Notes: a model not told the origin generated them from the letters alone. DNA of 64,000 bases from Blastobasis lacticolella (GCA_905147135.1 LR990044.1:12900122-12964121), one strand, 5' to 3'; counted from the stretch's first letter, positions 42,610 to 54,159 are shown. Made by a program: numbers and translations.

Positions 42610-44017
42610 CCACTAATAGAACGTTAGACACAGTACCGATTGGAAGGAATGGGTGCTAGTTTTATTTTGTATAATTATATTTAATTAGGAATACAAAAAT
42701 AAATAACCAACGACTGTTTTGAAAAAAAAAATCATAACCCTCCTTCAGTCGCAGTAATTATCTGACAAGCAAATGCAAACTTTATCTTAATTAAAAGTTG
42801 GAAACGAAGGCAAGGACTCATTCTATAATGTTTAACAATTACGAGACAAGTGGCGAGTTCACCGTTCTCAATTTTATAATCACTGGCGACCCGCTCCGGA
42901 TTCGCACGGGTGTTTCGGATTCTCTTTATTCTAATTATATTTTCTAATACATATAAAACTTACAGAAGAAATGATCTAAACGATCGTGAAAATCGCATCA
43001 AAATCCAAAGCGTGGCTTAGGAGGAGTTAGCAGATAATTATTAGTCCGCGAGTTTTCATGACCAAGTCCCTCTTGAGCGATAATACAGAGAAAAAAAATT
43101 ACTCAGCCATGATGGTGGCTAACTTTTCAATATTTTTGGGCGATAACTTGTAAAAGGATACAGCGAGTAGTATAATGAAGTTTTTGTATCTTGGTTTGTA
43201 ATGAATAAACTCAAAAATTACCAGAACGACTATGTCGAATAACTTTAGATAAAATTCTTCAACTTCTTAAATACGCTACGAAAATATACGTTTTCCGTTA
43301 TTATTACGTTATCATTTCGTGTCACCGTAGATAATACATTTTTAAAGAAAATAATTTGCCTTTGTAACAAACACTAAAATTTTTAATCATTCACAATTAC
43401 CCAACTTTTGAAAGAGTAGAAAAGAGTTAGGTCGTGTATACCTATAGTTGGCTTCGTGGTAGCCACCAAGTCTGCTATAGGTTTCTAAGAAGAAAGAGTA
43501 CGCCTATAAAATGGGCCCTTTTCCAGGATTATAAGCGCTTACTATCTCGTTATAGTCCTGATAAAGTGGTGGTTTCAAGTCTATTATAAAAAACACTTTT
43601 TGCCCATGTATCTGCAAGTACCTATACGTTCCAATTTTCATAGAAACACAGTCGTAAATATTTTATTACTTACCTCCTCGAAAACAGTACCTAAACACAT
43701 CTTCCAGCGACAAAAACTGATTACCTTTGTTTTGATCTATTTTTAAATTGACAATAGCGAGCGGTACTCGGTTGCCATAAATTGGAAGGGCTTTCGTCCG
43801 TAAATAAATACAATTTGAAGCGAAACGAACAATTTACCCTGCCTTAAAATGCCTAAATATCATCGCGAAAATGACACCAAACACCCGCAGCTTTATTCAG
43901 TATTCATTTAGTTTATTATTTATTCAGATTTTATTATGTAAGGAAGTTTATTTTAATTTATGGCGATAGTGTTTGTATATCAAGTTGTTTAGGTAGGTAT
44001 ATCAAGATTTAAAGGTC
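42610..44017. other. No recognisable gene
   Basis: AT-rich, no ORF above background and no motif. Confidence 0.35.
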
Positions 44018-44153
44018 TGGGGGCTTACCATGAGCTCTTATAGCAGGACCTGAACAGAACGAGACAGCGCTATATGTGTCATATAAGCTTGTCTTGTTCT
44101 AAGCAGGGCAGTTTTGTTTAGGTCCTGCTTGAAGAGCTCATGGTAAGGCCCCA
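44018..44153. repeat. Foldback MITE
   Basis: tgggggcttaccatgagctc and agcaggacctgaacagaac are inverted at the right end (gttttgtttaggtcctgct, gagctcatggtaaggcccca). Confidence 0.75.
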
Positions 44154-44248
44154 GTTAAGGGAACCCTTTGATTATTTAATCCTAAAATAGGTACAACTGT
44201 GAAACAGATGCAAAGGTGACATCTCTCATATCATAGCAGGGGTCGTAT

Positions 44249-44421
44249 TGTTTAATCCCTCGCCTCGATTCGAACCGTTTTCAATCTTAATTTTCGGCAT
44301 AAACAATTCAATATTATGAAATCACACTGGCAACATTGAAAGGTACGCTTCAAAAATATAGAATTTTTCGTGTCGAAAATCAAAATTGAAAATCGTTTGA
44401 ATCGAGGCGAGTGATTCAAAA
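44249..44421. repeat. Foldback MITE
   Basis: ctcgcctcgattcgaaccg with ttttcaatcttaattttcgg pairs with cgaaaatcaaaattgaaaat and cgtttgaatcgaggcgag. Related arm words occur at 39006 and 40753. Confidence 0.75.
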
Positions 44422-44810
44422 AGAGAGATCCAGGACTTTGAGACGATCCAAAGAGACAAATCTAAGAAGAAAAGTAAAAGTAGGTGGGTGTGTAAGCTCG
44501 ATAATGAGAGAATACTGATTAAAGTTAACACCACAATGACGTCAAAGCGAAGTCACAGTGACTATAAAGATTGTGCATTTCTTTAGTATATAGTCCAATA
44601 AAATAGACCATTAATATCTTTTAACGAGGAATCTCGTAAACACACAAACTGGGGCAACACATAATGAAAGTCATTTAGAATTATTACGTCTTTTCCTATC
44701 CACTTCTGTATAATCAACGTGCAATCTAGTACGTAGACGGAGTTTATTGACCCCAACTTAATTTTTATAGCATTAATTCTTTTTGAAGTTTCTGAGGGAC
44801 TAATTACACC

Positions 44811-44871
44811 AAAGAGATTGGAATGCTAGCGACCTTCTTGCCACTAGGTCGATAGCATTCCAATCTCTTTG
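44811..44871. mobile_element. 61-bp hairpin flanked by a 9-bp direct repeat
   Basis: aaagagattggaatgctagc starts a 25-bp arm (44811-44835) that pairs with 44846-44870, with one mismatch, across a loop of about 10 bases. Exact aattacacc lies at 44802-44810 and 44872-44880. The layout is that of a tiny inserted element. Confidence 0.75.
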
Positions 44872-44907
44872 AATTACACCATACCGTGTGTATCTATCCA
44901 TTTTGAC

Positions 44908-45150
44908 GACCGTTTTGGTTTGGTTCAGTTGGTTAAAATGCCGGTCGCCACGCAAAGGTCCCGGGTTCGATTCCCGGCCGAGCAGAAATTGAAATGATAA
45001 ATTTTAATTTCTATTACTGGGTGTAGTATGTATAAAAAGTATATGTATATTAAAAAAAATTAACAAAGGTAGTTTATCAGTTATCTATCACCCATAACAC
45101 AAGCTTTGCTTACTTTGGGGCTAGATTTCGCTATGTGATCATTAGTCCAA
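44908..45150 (+). mobile_element. SINE-B, full length
   Basis: tRNA-like head (ggttcagttggttaaaatgc, gccggtcgcc, B box gggttcgattcccggccgag), then gcagaaattgaaatgataaa, then tgtagtatgtataaaaag and the end cacccataacacaagc…tttggggctagat. Shared with 52005-52197 and 33775-33915. A different tRNA ancestor from SINE-A. Confidence 0.83.
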
Positions 45151-45410
45151 GCATACTTATTATTATCTATAGTATACTTACTTTCACGCGCTTTTATTCC
45201 GAACGCGGTGTGGCCACTGGGAATACCAACGTACTATATGATATCATTTTGTTCGTCGAATATTATATTTCTCAAGCTAACATTATTTCAAGTGCGTCAA
45301 TATCCCTTTTATTCTCAGGTTCCCATTTCTCTCACTAAATCTACAAAGAGAATTAATTAATTTGAAACGGAACGAATAACACAAAGCCACTAGCTGAAAC
45401 TACTAAATAA

Positions 45411-45886
45411 TCTGTATACATATAATAAAACAGTAAAAAAGTGTGTCTGTATATAAGATTAAAAAATTTTTTTTTGCGATAATTAGGAACGTCAATAATA
45501 AGAATTAAAAAAAATTATTTGTCTTATTGTACACGCTAAACTATTCAACGGATTTGAATGAAACATTTTTTGTTGTGTAGCTATTAAGCCTGGGCAACAT
45601 ATAGGGTATAATTGGTTTTGGAAACTGGAAAACCTGATGTACTGAGACTTTAAGAAATATGGAATAATGGATTTTTATAAGGTTTTCGCAGTTTGATAAT
45701 TTGGTGTCCAACTTAAAATCTAGACCATGTTTCATGTAATTCGATTAGAAAGAACCAGAGATATAGCTTGACCTCTCCATAGCTAGCTTTCATACATTTT
45801 TGAGGTCATTTAAAATGGTCGTTCGGAAAAAGGTAAACTGTCATAAAATCGATTTCACGAAGTCGCGGGCAAAAGCTAGCATCTAG
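45411..45886 (+). mobile_element. Non-autonomous Helitron
   Basis: Starts TCTGTATACATATAATAAAA after an A and ends gctagcatCTAG before a T. The 3' part has cacgaagtcgcgggcaaaag, the usual lepidopteran Helitron end. 476 bp, no Rep/helicase coding. A 64-codon minus ORF within it is incidental. Confidence 0.78.
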
Positions 45887-45889
45887 TAA

Positions 45890-46820
45890 ATATCTATACA
45901 TTACCCATTTCACGTTTCCGAATGCTATGAATCACTACACGACAACAGAACTAGGAAATTCATAAGGAATTCGTTATATTCGCTAGAAATGTTATAAGTG
46001 AGAAACGAAGACTTTATACAGCCCAATAAATAAGTACATCACGAGCCATTTGATGTACCTGTTTTATTGTGTACTAGCCGTTCTCAGTGGATTTCAGTAC
46101 TCTGTAAAAAATCAACTTATCCGCGGGAATCTATTATCTTGCAGAGATATAAAGCAGCATATGTTACTTAGTGAATCAGTGTTCTATTAGTGAAAGAATT
46201 TTTAAAATCGATCCGATAGTACTTGATAAACTAATTACAAAAAAGTTACAAAATCCACCATATTTGTAACAAATAATGGTTACGTTATCGTTATGGTCAT
46301 TTTCATGACGGGGGCTTTGATTTAACTTTATTATAATAAATACCGATTACTTAAATAAACAGAAAATAACAATTATTCGTAACGAACAAGTAGTAGGTGC
46401 TAAGTATAGGAGACAATAACAGAACCAAAGTTACGAACATTATTCTCCGTTGGCAACCTTGGTGGCAAATGGTTGTGTAGCAAGATTATTTTATACTTTT
46501 TGACAACTGGTTGCGAAACTGCGAATGAGCAAGCTTAAGTGGCAGTGGGCTGTAGGCCAGTCACTTAAGTGCAACATAAAGGGCCGCAAGAAAGTAAAAC
46601 AGGTTTTTTTTTTTCAGTTTTCTATTTAAGAAAACCTTTCCTAAAATAGACAACTCTAGTTATATGTTCTATCTATCGATCTATGTTAGGTAGTTGCGAT
46701 CACTTACTGAACTTTTCTAAAGTAAATCCTATTGCCGTGCGCGTAAAGACGACATTGAGTTGTGAGCGATATTAATATTGGTAGTATCGAATGTCAATGA
46801 TAAGCCATACATCCACTGCA
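45890..46820. other. No recognisable gene
   Basis: AT-rich. An inverted pair of short words around 46530-46570 (cttaagtggcagtgggctg, agtcacttaagtgc) is the only structure noted. Confidence 0.35.
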
Positions 46821-47084
46821 CATGGCCGTGTGGTATCCGGCAGAGTAGAATAGCACCAACCCCTTACACTCATGGGTGTCGTACAAGGCGACTAATGTTT
46901 TCGAGGCAAAAGATCAAAAGTCTCCGTAGTCTGGAAAATGCGCAGCAGCATTTTCCATTGTTATAATAAAACACTGCGATCTCCAACCTGCCTGCCAAGC
47001 GTGGAGATTATGGCAATAACCTCCCCTTTCGTGGGAGAGGCCCTAAGTCCTGCAGTGGACTGTTACGGGCTGTGATGATGATCA
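46821..47084 (+). repeat. Dispersed repeat C, full copy
   Basis: Starts catggccgtgtggtatccgg, passes gggtgtcgtacaaggcgact, ccaagcgtggagattatgg and tcctgcagtggactgttacg, and ends in tgatgatgat. Two minus-strand copies exist (48872, 63748). Constant length and (GAT)-type tail suggest a retroposed family (SINE or LINE 3' end). No tRNA-like head was seen. Confidence 0.78.
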
Positions 47085-47324
47085 TTTTCTAGACGTGCAG
47101 TTCGCTGACGTCGTCAGCGTCGGCCATGTCTCGCAGCCATAGAACATTACTGGCGTGACAATGCTCTTCTGTAAACATACACAGTATAACAAAGTCGCTT
47201 ACCACGCACCGTCTACCCCTATGTATTTATGTACGCTTAGATATTTTAAACTTCGCAACAGATTTCAACAAAATATAGAGTGATTCCAGAGGAAGGCAAT
47301 AAGCAAGAAAATAATCTAGGTAGG

Positions 47325-47372
47325 GATTAAGTAGGTAGCGAACGAAGTCGAGTCGTTTCCACTAGTATATTA
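47325..47372 (+). repeat. Helitron 3'-end fragment
   Basis: gtagcgaacgaagtcgagtcg followed by tttccactagt resembles the end of the 37270 Helitron. The 5' part is not recognised. Confidence 0.5.
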
Positions 47373-47453
47373 TAAGCCTGACAGGGAGTTTAGGGTTACA
47401 GGGAACTGCCAGTTTCATATAGTAGAGTACGTAGTTATTTTCACATGCATATA

Positions 47454-47625
47454 CAGGGTGTTACATAATATATGTATGAAGCCGTGAACAGGATGGAGTG
47501 CTTAACGTATGAAAACGATAGGTGCAATTATTTCTGTCGTACGTGGAATAATTGTACCTATCGTTTTAATACATTTAGCACTCCACCCAGTACACGGTTT
47601 CATACACATATTATGTAACACTCTG
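47454..47625. mobile_element. MITE, near-palindromic, TA target
   Basis: cagggtgttacataatatat inverted against atattatgtaacactctg, with inner words ggagtgcttaacgtatgaaa and ataggtgcaattatt also pairing. TA on both sides. 172 bp. Confidence 0.85.
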
Positions 47626-48015
47626 TATAAGTATTCATGGCAATTAGCAGTGCATGGAATTTAATTAACTCTGCGTACATGCATTCGTTTGATTGCAGTC
47701 TCGCAAATATCCAATTACTTTATGTTTCGAACACAATTTGTTTATATTGGATATTGGAATTAGTTATATTAAAATTTATGTATGTGTGTATGTCTGATAC
47801 AATAACGGATAGCTAATGCATAAGACATGTCGTCTGGAAAAAGTGAAAGAACTAGGGCATGCTACAATTTAAAAAATAAAACCCAACAAAACTCTTCATT
47901 GTTTTGGTTGCTAAGACTCGGATGCTGACAATTATAATTATCAAGGAACGAATTATTTTATTTCCACAAATATATATCTTCTATTTGTTTCAAACTAAAC
48001 TCGCGTTCTTTACAC

Positions 48016-48170
48016 ATATTATTATATTAGACAGGACTTGGACGCGACGTACCTTTATGATTTGTTTTCCCGACGTTTCGGTAGGGTTACACCCACCGTG
48101 GTCACGAGACGACAGTCGACAAATCATAAAGGTACGTCGCGTCCAAGTCCCGTCTAATATAATAATACAT
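48016..48170. repeat. Foldback element
   Basis: Arms of about 45 bp: attagacaggacttggacgc and gacgtacctttatgattt are repeated inverted at 48121-48167. The hinge contains cccgacgtttcggtagggtt and acccaccgtggtcacgag, a common lepidopteran repeat word also present at 1625-1665. Confidence 0.82.
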
Positions 48171-48754
48171 ATATCTTCTATCTATTGAATTATATCAAAA
48201 CTTTTCTCCTGCTTAGTCGCACCCGCATAATCGTCGTGTCGCACCCGCGTAGTAACCGCGTCGTGTGCGCGCCAATAGGGTAAACTGCAGGTTTTCTATC
48301 CAGTTGTCACGCGGTGAGTATGCGGGCACGACGCGTATACGTTTACTGTCCGTTTTGTAGGCGGCGACATATAAACGAGCTCCAATAAGCATTGCGATCA
48401 ATTCGAATTGCTGTCCTAGGTATTATAGGTCACAGTACGTTTCTCTACTATATATTTATTGATAGCTTACGTTATATACTTGCGAATTCTATCCGAGTTC
48501 TGTCCGAGTTTTCTAAATTCAAGTTTCTAAATCCATCACCGTTTCTAGTTCCAAATTGTCGTATGGCAAGAAAACGGTCTGATTTTGACGGTACCGTATT
48601 TCGTACTCAGGCTAACAGGCAGGCAACAAGGCAGGTAGAAAGCACCACCTACATCGTAGTCAAAAGTTTCACACCAGCGTTTTTCTTCACAGCATTATTT
48701 TTTGAAATATTGAGTCGTTCATTCATTCAGTCGTCGATCATTTACTAGTCCACT
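48171..48754. other. ORF of 118 codons without support
   Basis: A plus frame at 48392-48748 is open for 118 codons but shows no domain, composition or context of a gene. GC-richer stretch 48215-48390 has no match seen. Confidence 0.3.
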
Positions 48755-48815
48755 CCTGGACAAAGTTAGGCTTTCCCCAATAAGGCCTTCAGCATTTCGC
48801 AAATCGTCACTCCTG
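48755..48815. repeat. LINE-associated remnant
   Basis: ccactcctggacaaagttagg and tccccaataaggccttcag are RTE-associated words known from lepidopteran genomes. Confidence 0.45.
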
Positions 48816-48871
48816 ACCGGATGGCGTAGACCACTACGCTTGCCGAGTCGGTTAGTCTGTTCGGCAGATAT

Positions 48872-49131
48872 CACACATCACAGCCCGTAACAGTCCACTG
48901 CAGGGCTTAGGGCCTCTCCCACAAATGGGGAATTTATTGCCGTAATCTCCACGCTTGGCAGGCGGGTTGGACATCGCAGTGTTTAAATATAACAATGGAA
49001 AATGCTGCTGCCCAGCTTCCAGACTACGGAGACTCTTGATATTTTGCCTCTAAAACATTAGTCGCCTTGTACGACACCCATGAGTGTAAATGGTTGGTGC
49101 TATTCTACTCTGCCGGACACCACACGGCTCG
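48872..49131 (-). repeat. Dispersed repeat C
   Basis: Reverse complement of 46821-47084 over its whole length, including cagcccgtaacagtccactg and gtcgccttgtacgacaccca. Confidence 0.78.
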
Positions 49132-49139
49132 GCAGATAT

Positions 49140-49365
49140 GCCAGAGCACTATTACTTAATAGACTGTGAGAGCGCCATATTTTATTTTTCGTCATCGAGT
49201 ACAGGAAAAAATCCAGTTTGTAGCGATAGTAGACGTTTAGGAGACCCACAAAACGTTGGCCTGCCCGTGCACTAATGTGGCAAACAAGCTTGCCTGATGG
49301 TAAGCAGTCACCGCAGCCTATGGACGTTTGCAATACCAGGGGCATCACCCACGCGTTGCCGACCC
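49140..49365. repeat. Repeat D joined to a LINE-tail repeat
   Basis: 49155-49265 matches 14580-14690. 49262-49365 is the 'ggcaaacaagcttgcctgatggtaag' type LINE tail with gcagcctatggacgtttgc and ccaggggcatcaccc. Confidence 0.6.
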
Positions 49366-50267
49366 CGTAAAAACCCTAAAATTTGTTTTAGTTACCTAAG
49401 CTTCGACTTTTCGTAGCAATACTACTTACATATCCTCTTCTATACTTAAAGTAACCGGTCGGCCTTACATCCTCTTTGCAGTTTTGCCTTTCAGCAACAT
49501 TAAAATAAAATAAATTTATTTCAGACAATGTCGATATTTGAGTTAGTAGAAAAAAAACAGTAATGACTTACAAACTACATTAGTATATCAAATTTATTAC
49601 TGAGACTAATGTCAAATTTTAAATTAAATCACCTATACAAAATAAAATGCCAGTAGTAACTTACAGTGCAAAATGTGCAAAATTACATTAAAGTCATAGT
49701 CATAGCATTAAAGTCACTTTTCTTTTTGGTCTCTATCCAGCCAACGTCTCTCTCTCCCAACACCAACAGCCAACGTACTCTTGGTGTTGCTAATGTCTAT
49801 AGGCAGTGGTGACCACTTTCCAGCAGGTGGCCCGCTTGCCTGTTTGCCTACTGTATGACATACAAAAATAGTCAGTCTATAAGATTGTTTATTTATAGTG
49901 CTATGACATTGGTATGGTTTTTGAGTTTTATTTACTAACTGGCTATGGATATAACAAACATATCCCACGCCGTGACAGGTTTGTTTAAAATTTTAATTGA
50001 ACGTCAGCTAACACTGAAATAAAGGGAAAGTTAAATTGGATAAGCTACAATTTGGTGTTGCGCATTAACAAACTTCTATAGGGATTTAAACGCTTACATT
50101 TATAATTTTTGTAGGTACGACGTTTTAAATTATTTCATTATGAATCGTTTAGACACTAAAGTGCCATTGAGTTTCACAGTCAGAACCATTTTATTGAAAC
50201 CTTAATTAATATGTATTTAATAATATTTTAATTAAAGAAACTGGAATTAATTTTACATTTAAATGTT
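49366..50267. other. AT-rich DNA with an isolated LINE tail
   Basis: At 49783-49868, gttgctaatgtctataggca to gcccgcttgcctgtttgcct is the 3' tail of the 27970 LINE family without coding sequence upstream. The rest shows nothing. Confidence 0.5.
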
Positions 50268-50450
50268 TCTATATATAATAAAGTCGCTTTCCGAGTCTGT
50301 CTGTATATGTTTACCTATCCGTTAACTCGTCCTAAACCAAGCAACTTATTTTGATGCAGTTTTTACCATCAGTTAGTACATTTTCACGAAAGGTTTGTAT
50401 GCATTATTTTTCATATATTTTTTCTATTTTACATCCATGCGAAGCGGGGG
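50268..50450 (+). repeat. Helitron 5' fragment
   Basis: tctatatataataaagtcgc, gagtctgtctgtatatg and tatccgttaactcgtcctaa resemble Helitron 5' regions. A CTAG end was not found; catgcgaagcgggggctg may be what is left. Confidence 0.5.
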
Positions 50451-51264
50451 CTGTAATTCTGTAATTCCCATACTTATTTACAAAGTAGATTGGTAAACTC
50501 AGCCTTTAACTAGCCATTCTTCACACTTAATTCCTGGAAATAAATTAACATAAATAAATACGCCGATTTCTACCGAATTTTCCATTTTTACAACGAATTT
50601 TAAAAGTGGAATTTAATGAAAACGGAACGCTTTGTTGATGAAAAACTCGTTCCGAAATTTGAGTAAAGATTAATGATTTAACTCTAAAACCAATCTAGCC
50701 CGTCGGATAAAGTTCTATATGTTTCAGTCTGATATAAATGAGGCTTTTTGTTTGGACATTTCTCAAAGCGTTCTTTCTACTGGGATTTTTTTGTTCTAAT
50801 TTCTCTTTTTAATAATATTGGTAGGGGAAGGCGTTGAATAATGATCCCTGTATATAAAACGATCACCGACTGTTTTATCGACTTAAACACCAACATTTAG
50901 GTCATAGTAGCGAAATTTCCGTACTTTGGGCGCTTACGCCGTCTCTTATACATAGTATCATGGCGCCATGAGCTTTTGTAATTGTTTTATACCGTAAATC
51001 ACTTTTGATCTAATGTAAGCTCTCAATCAATGTTATGTAGGTTTTTTTTTATATGAAACCCCCCTGAAACCCCCTCGCTATGCTGCGTGCACTTTGCAAG
51101 TTATATCCTCTAGGTAGTGGCAACTCTTGAAAACCAAAAATGTTATGCAATATAGATTTCTCAACAAGTTGTAGGGATTATGTGGAATAATGTTATTCTC
51201 GGGCGAAGCCAAGGTGCTCCTATTCTATTTTCAATCTAGTATTCCGACTTAAAGTGATTTACTT
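50451..51264. other. No recognisable gene
   Basis: AT-rich. ttattctcgggcgaagcc near 51195 recalls a Helitron end, but the element is not delimited. Confidence 0.3.
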
Positions 51265-51270
51265 GTGGAA

Positions 51271-51612
51271 ACTACCGACAGCCTACAGCTCCTTGGTGTT
51301 ACCAATCTCAACTTCGGTCAGTACGTCGAATCCAAAAAACAAATTAGTCGTAACGAGCAAGCAGGACCTGGTTTAAATAGTATTGTGTTTCTGCCGGTGA
51401 GTAACGTTTCCAGTGCTCCATGGGGTGGGGATTTGGGGTACCGTGGCTTTGGCAGTGAAGTGGCATTTGCCTTTTTGCTGCCAGAGCAACGTGTTATAGA
51501 GGTGGGATACGCATTAGCGAAACTCTTGGTGTTGCTAATGTCTATAGGCAGTGGTGACCACATTCCATCAGGTGGCCCGCTTGCCTGTTTGCCTACCGTT
51601 TGACATAAAATA
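51271..51612 (+). pseudogene. Rearranged LINE fragment with 3' tail
   Basis: DSLQLLGVTNLNFGQYVESK at 51277-51336 matches the 'LLG…LNFG..IESKA' thumb-region motif of the lepidopteran LINE seen at 27970. After about 180 bp of unrelated sequence the same 3' tail follows (51524-51605). The open 112-codon frame is a by-product of this junction. Confidence 0.6.
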
Positions 51613-52004
51613 GAAAGAAAAAAACAATACTTTTGACAAATGGTATAATTGGTATACCGGTAATACTTGTCTATTGTTGAGAAACATACACGTTTCAGTC
51701 CAATAATGTTTATCCGAAAGATTGAGTTCGATGTATTTGCACTTCGTAAACATAAATTCGATTTGCTCACTCCGCTCGTGATGTTATCCATAACATTCCA
51801 GTTCGCCTATTCGATTGCGAATCCGATCGATTTAACTTTCACAGGAGTTTCATCTACTGAACGGCTAGTTTTAAATTTGAAGTTCTGTATTCGTGTTATT
51901 GTATCGTGATTGCCATGTTACAGTACGCTTCATGAATTTTTATGAAAGCTTTATTTTACTTTAATAATTATGATTATTCCATTTTAAATTAAATATACTA
52001 CTTA
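51613..52004. other. No recognisable gene
   Basis: Short ORFs on both strands, no motif. Confidence 0.35.
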
Positions 52005-52197
52005 CAAAGCTTTGTTATGGGTGTTTGATAACTGATAAACTACTAATATACTTTTTTCAATACATATTTATTATACATACTACACCCAGGCCCATTATAA
52101 AAATTCATCATTTCAATTTCTGCTCGGCCGGGAATCGAACCTGGGATCTCTGCGTGGCGACCGGCATTTTAACCAACTAAACCACTCAGGTCCTCAA
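52005..52197 (-). mobile_element. SINE-B, full length
   Basis: Minus strand: head ggacctgagtggtttagttg, B box aggttcgattcccggccga, gcagaaattgaaatgatg, tgggtgtagtatgtataa, end cacccataacaaagc. Confidence 0.83.
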
Positions 52198-52446
52198 TAT
52201 GGGCGACACATTAATTAATAATGAAATTACGACCGCCTTTGCGCGCATATAAATTGTTTTTCTTATTTCTTGTTATGTATAATTTTTTGTGTGTGCAATA
52301 AAGTGCAAAAATCTTTTTACTTACTTACTTACATACGACATACGTATTTTCTTATTGAGATAATTACGTTTTTTTCTAATACATTTAATTATTTAACGAT
52401 TAAACCGCCCGTAAAACCATATAAATAGACGATTTATGCATATATA

Positions 52447-52945
52447 GTAGGGGTCGCAAACCGGGATCCCGAAACCGAAAATACCGGGACCCCGGACCAA
52501 AATTACGCCTTTACAATACCGGTATTCATTTTGCAAAAACCAGGATTTTTGGTATTCAGTTAAAATAAAATAATATATTACTTTTGCACTATTAGAATCA
52601 ATTTTATATTCTAATCACCATCTAGACTAACAAAACGCATAACAATTTGCTTTAATATCATTTTCTCAAGTAATATAGCAAAATAAAATACTTATCGATG
52701 GGGGATCTATAATAGGGGAAATTAAAATTAGATTTTTCTTCTAGAAAATATTCTTTGGTATGAAATCCTCTAACTATTTAAGTTGACTTTCATGCAATAA
52801 AGAATATAATAATTAAAAGTTTAAAATATATTACTAGCTACTTCTCCAAATCCCGGAAATACCGAAAATACCGGGATTCCTGTATTGACTTCATGTTAAT
52901 ACCGAAAATCCCGGTTTTGGAATGATATACCGGTATTGCGACTTC
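52447..52945. mobile_element. hAT-like MITE
   Basis: The left end gtaggggtcgcaaaccggga and the right end accggtattgcgactt are imperfect inverted repeats, and words like accgaaaataccggga recur inverted inside. Flanking atatatag/atatgtag could be an 8-bp target duplication with one change. Family call is tentative. Confidence 0.55.
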
Positions 52946-53459
52946 AAATATGTAGGTATGTATATGTACCATAAACCCCATACAATAATGGCAAAAGCAC
53001 TCTCCACAATGTATTACGCGGTGCAGTGGGACACTCAAAGAGAACAATGCGGGCTTGAATAAAATATACAGTTACATTTATTTTGATTACCATACTCAGG
53101 CAAATAGGACGAGGGAAATATGTAAGTATATGTATACTCGCTTTGTAAATAGTTGATAAGGTCGGTTGTTTGGACATCCTCGTTCAAGGAATAAACTTGA
53201 CTAAGTCACCCTTATCTTAACTTATACATTTATATAATTGCAGCTGGTTACTAATCAAACTAATATTCTTAAATTCTACTTTCGGTTTAAAAATACAGCG
53301 AAGACTAAAAACTTCACAGAAAAAATAACAAAATAACGATCTATCGGTCACCGTAATCTTTTCAAAATATAGCTTTTTGATTCCTATCAAATGTGTTACA
53401 AATGTATTATAGTGCTAGGTATACTTTGGGAATAGTATTTTTTTCTCTTTGGCTAGGTA

Positions 53460-53646
53460 CAGTCGAGTTCATTAATATGTGAGCATTACCAAGGCTTTAA
53501 ATATAAATGTACATGGAAGGGTACTTATATATCTGAGCAGATTCATCAATCAAACATATGTACATCTGCTTAGATATATAAGTACCCTTCCATGTACATT
53601 TATATTTGAAGCCTTGGCAATGCTCACATATCAATGAACTCGACTG
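53460..53646. mobile_element. MITE, 83-bp arms, TA target
   Basis: Arms 53460-53542 and 53564-53646 match at about 80 of 83 positions. Ends are cagtcgagttcatt and aatgaactcgactg. TA flanks both ends. Very little arm divergence. Confidence 0.9.
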
Positions 53647-53689
53647 TACAAAAATATATGGCACGTACCCGAAATCATAACTAGTCAAG

Positions 53690-53760
53690 CGTCACTTTTG
53701 ACTGAGAGCTGGAGTTGCTTTTTCACACCTACGACCTCATAGAAATGACAAATTATCATC
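53690..53760. repeat. Dispersed repeat shared with 40205-40270
   Basis: gcgtcacttttgactgagag and cacctacgacctcat match the 40.2 kb segment with a few changes. Confidence 0.6.
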
Positions 53761-54148
53761 GTAGGACTGTAATCTGAATTTGAGGCAAATTGTATTATGT
53801 GGTAAACAAATATGGCGTACCAGCAACCAAAGATAAATTATAGGGTTGGGGCATCACCGACAGAATGATTAGGGAAATAAGAACGAAGATGAAATGAACT
53901 GATTTAATTAGATTGATAAACTACCGAAATAAAGAGTAAATATTGCGTATTTACATATTAAATAATTAATATTTTGATACGTAAACATTTTATTGCTCAT
54001 AAAACACAATAATATCAGTCACTCTAGCTTTGTGTTTGACGTATAGATATAATATTTACCTATAGGTAAAAATTAAACTTATTACTGTTACGAGCAGCGT
54101 TAAGCCAGTTAAATAATGTAGTCGAACAAAAAATTACAAATATCGTAA
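53761..54148. other. No recognisable gene
   Basis: AT-rich flank of the truncated LINE copy. Confidence 0.35.
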
Positions 54149-54159
54149 ATCGAAGCGTA

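Noticed and set aside
44925..44995. Genuine tRNA gene at the SINE-B head
   Set aside because: The same head and tail recur at 52005-52197, so it is a SINE and not a tRNA locus.
48392..48748. 118-codon ORF as a gene
   Set aside because: No domain, no codon or context support, and surrounded by repeats.
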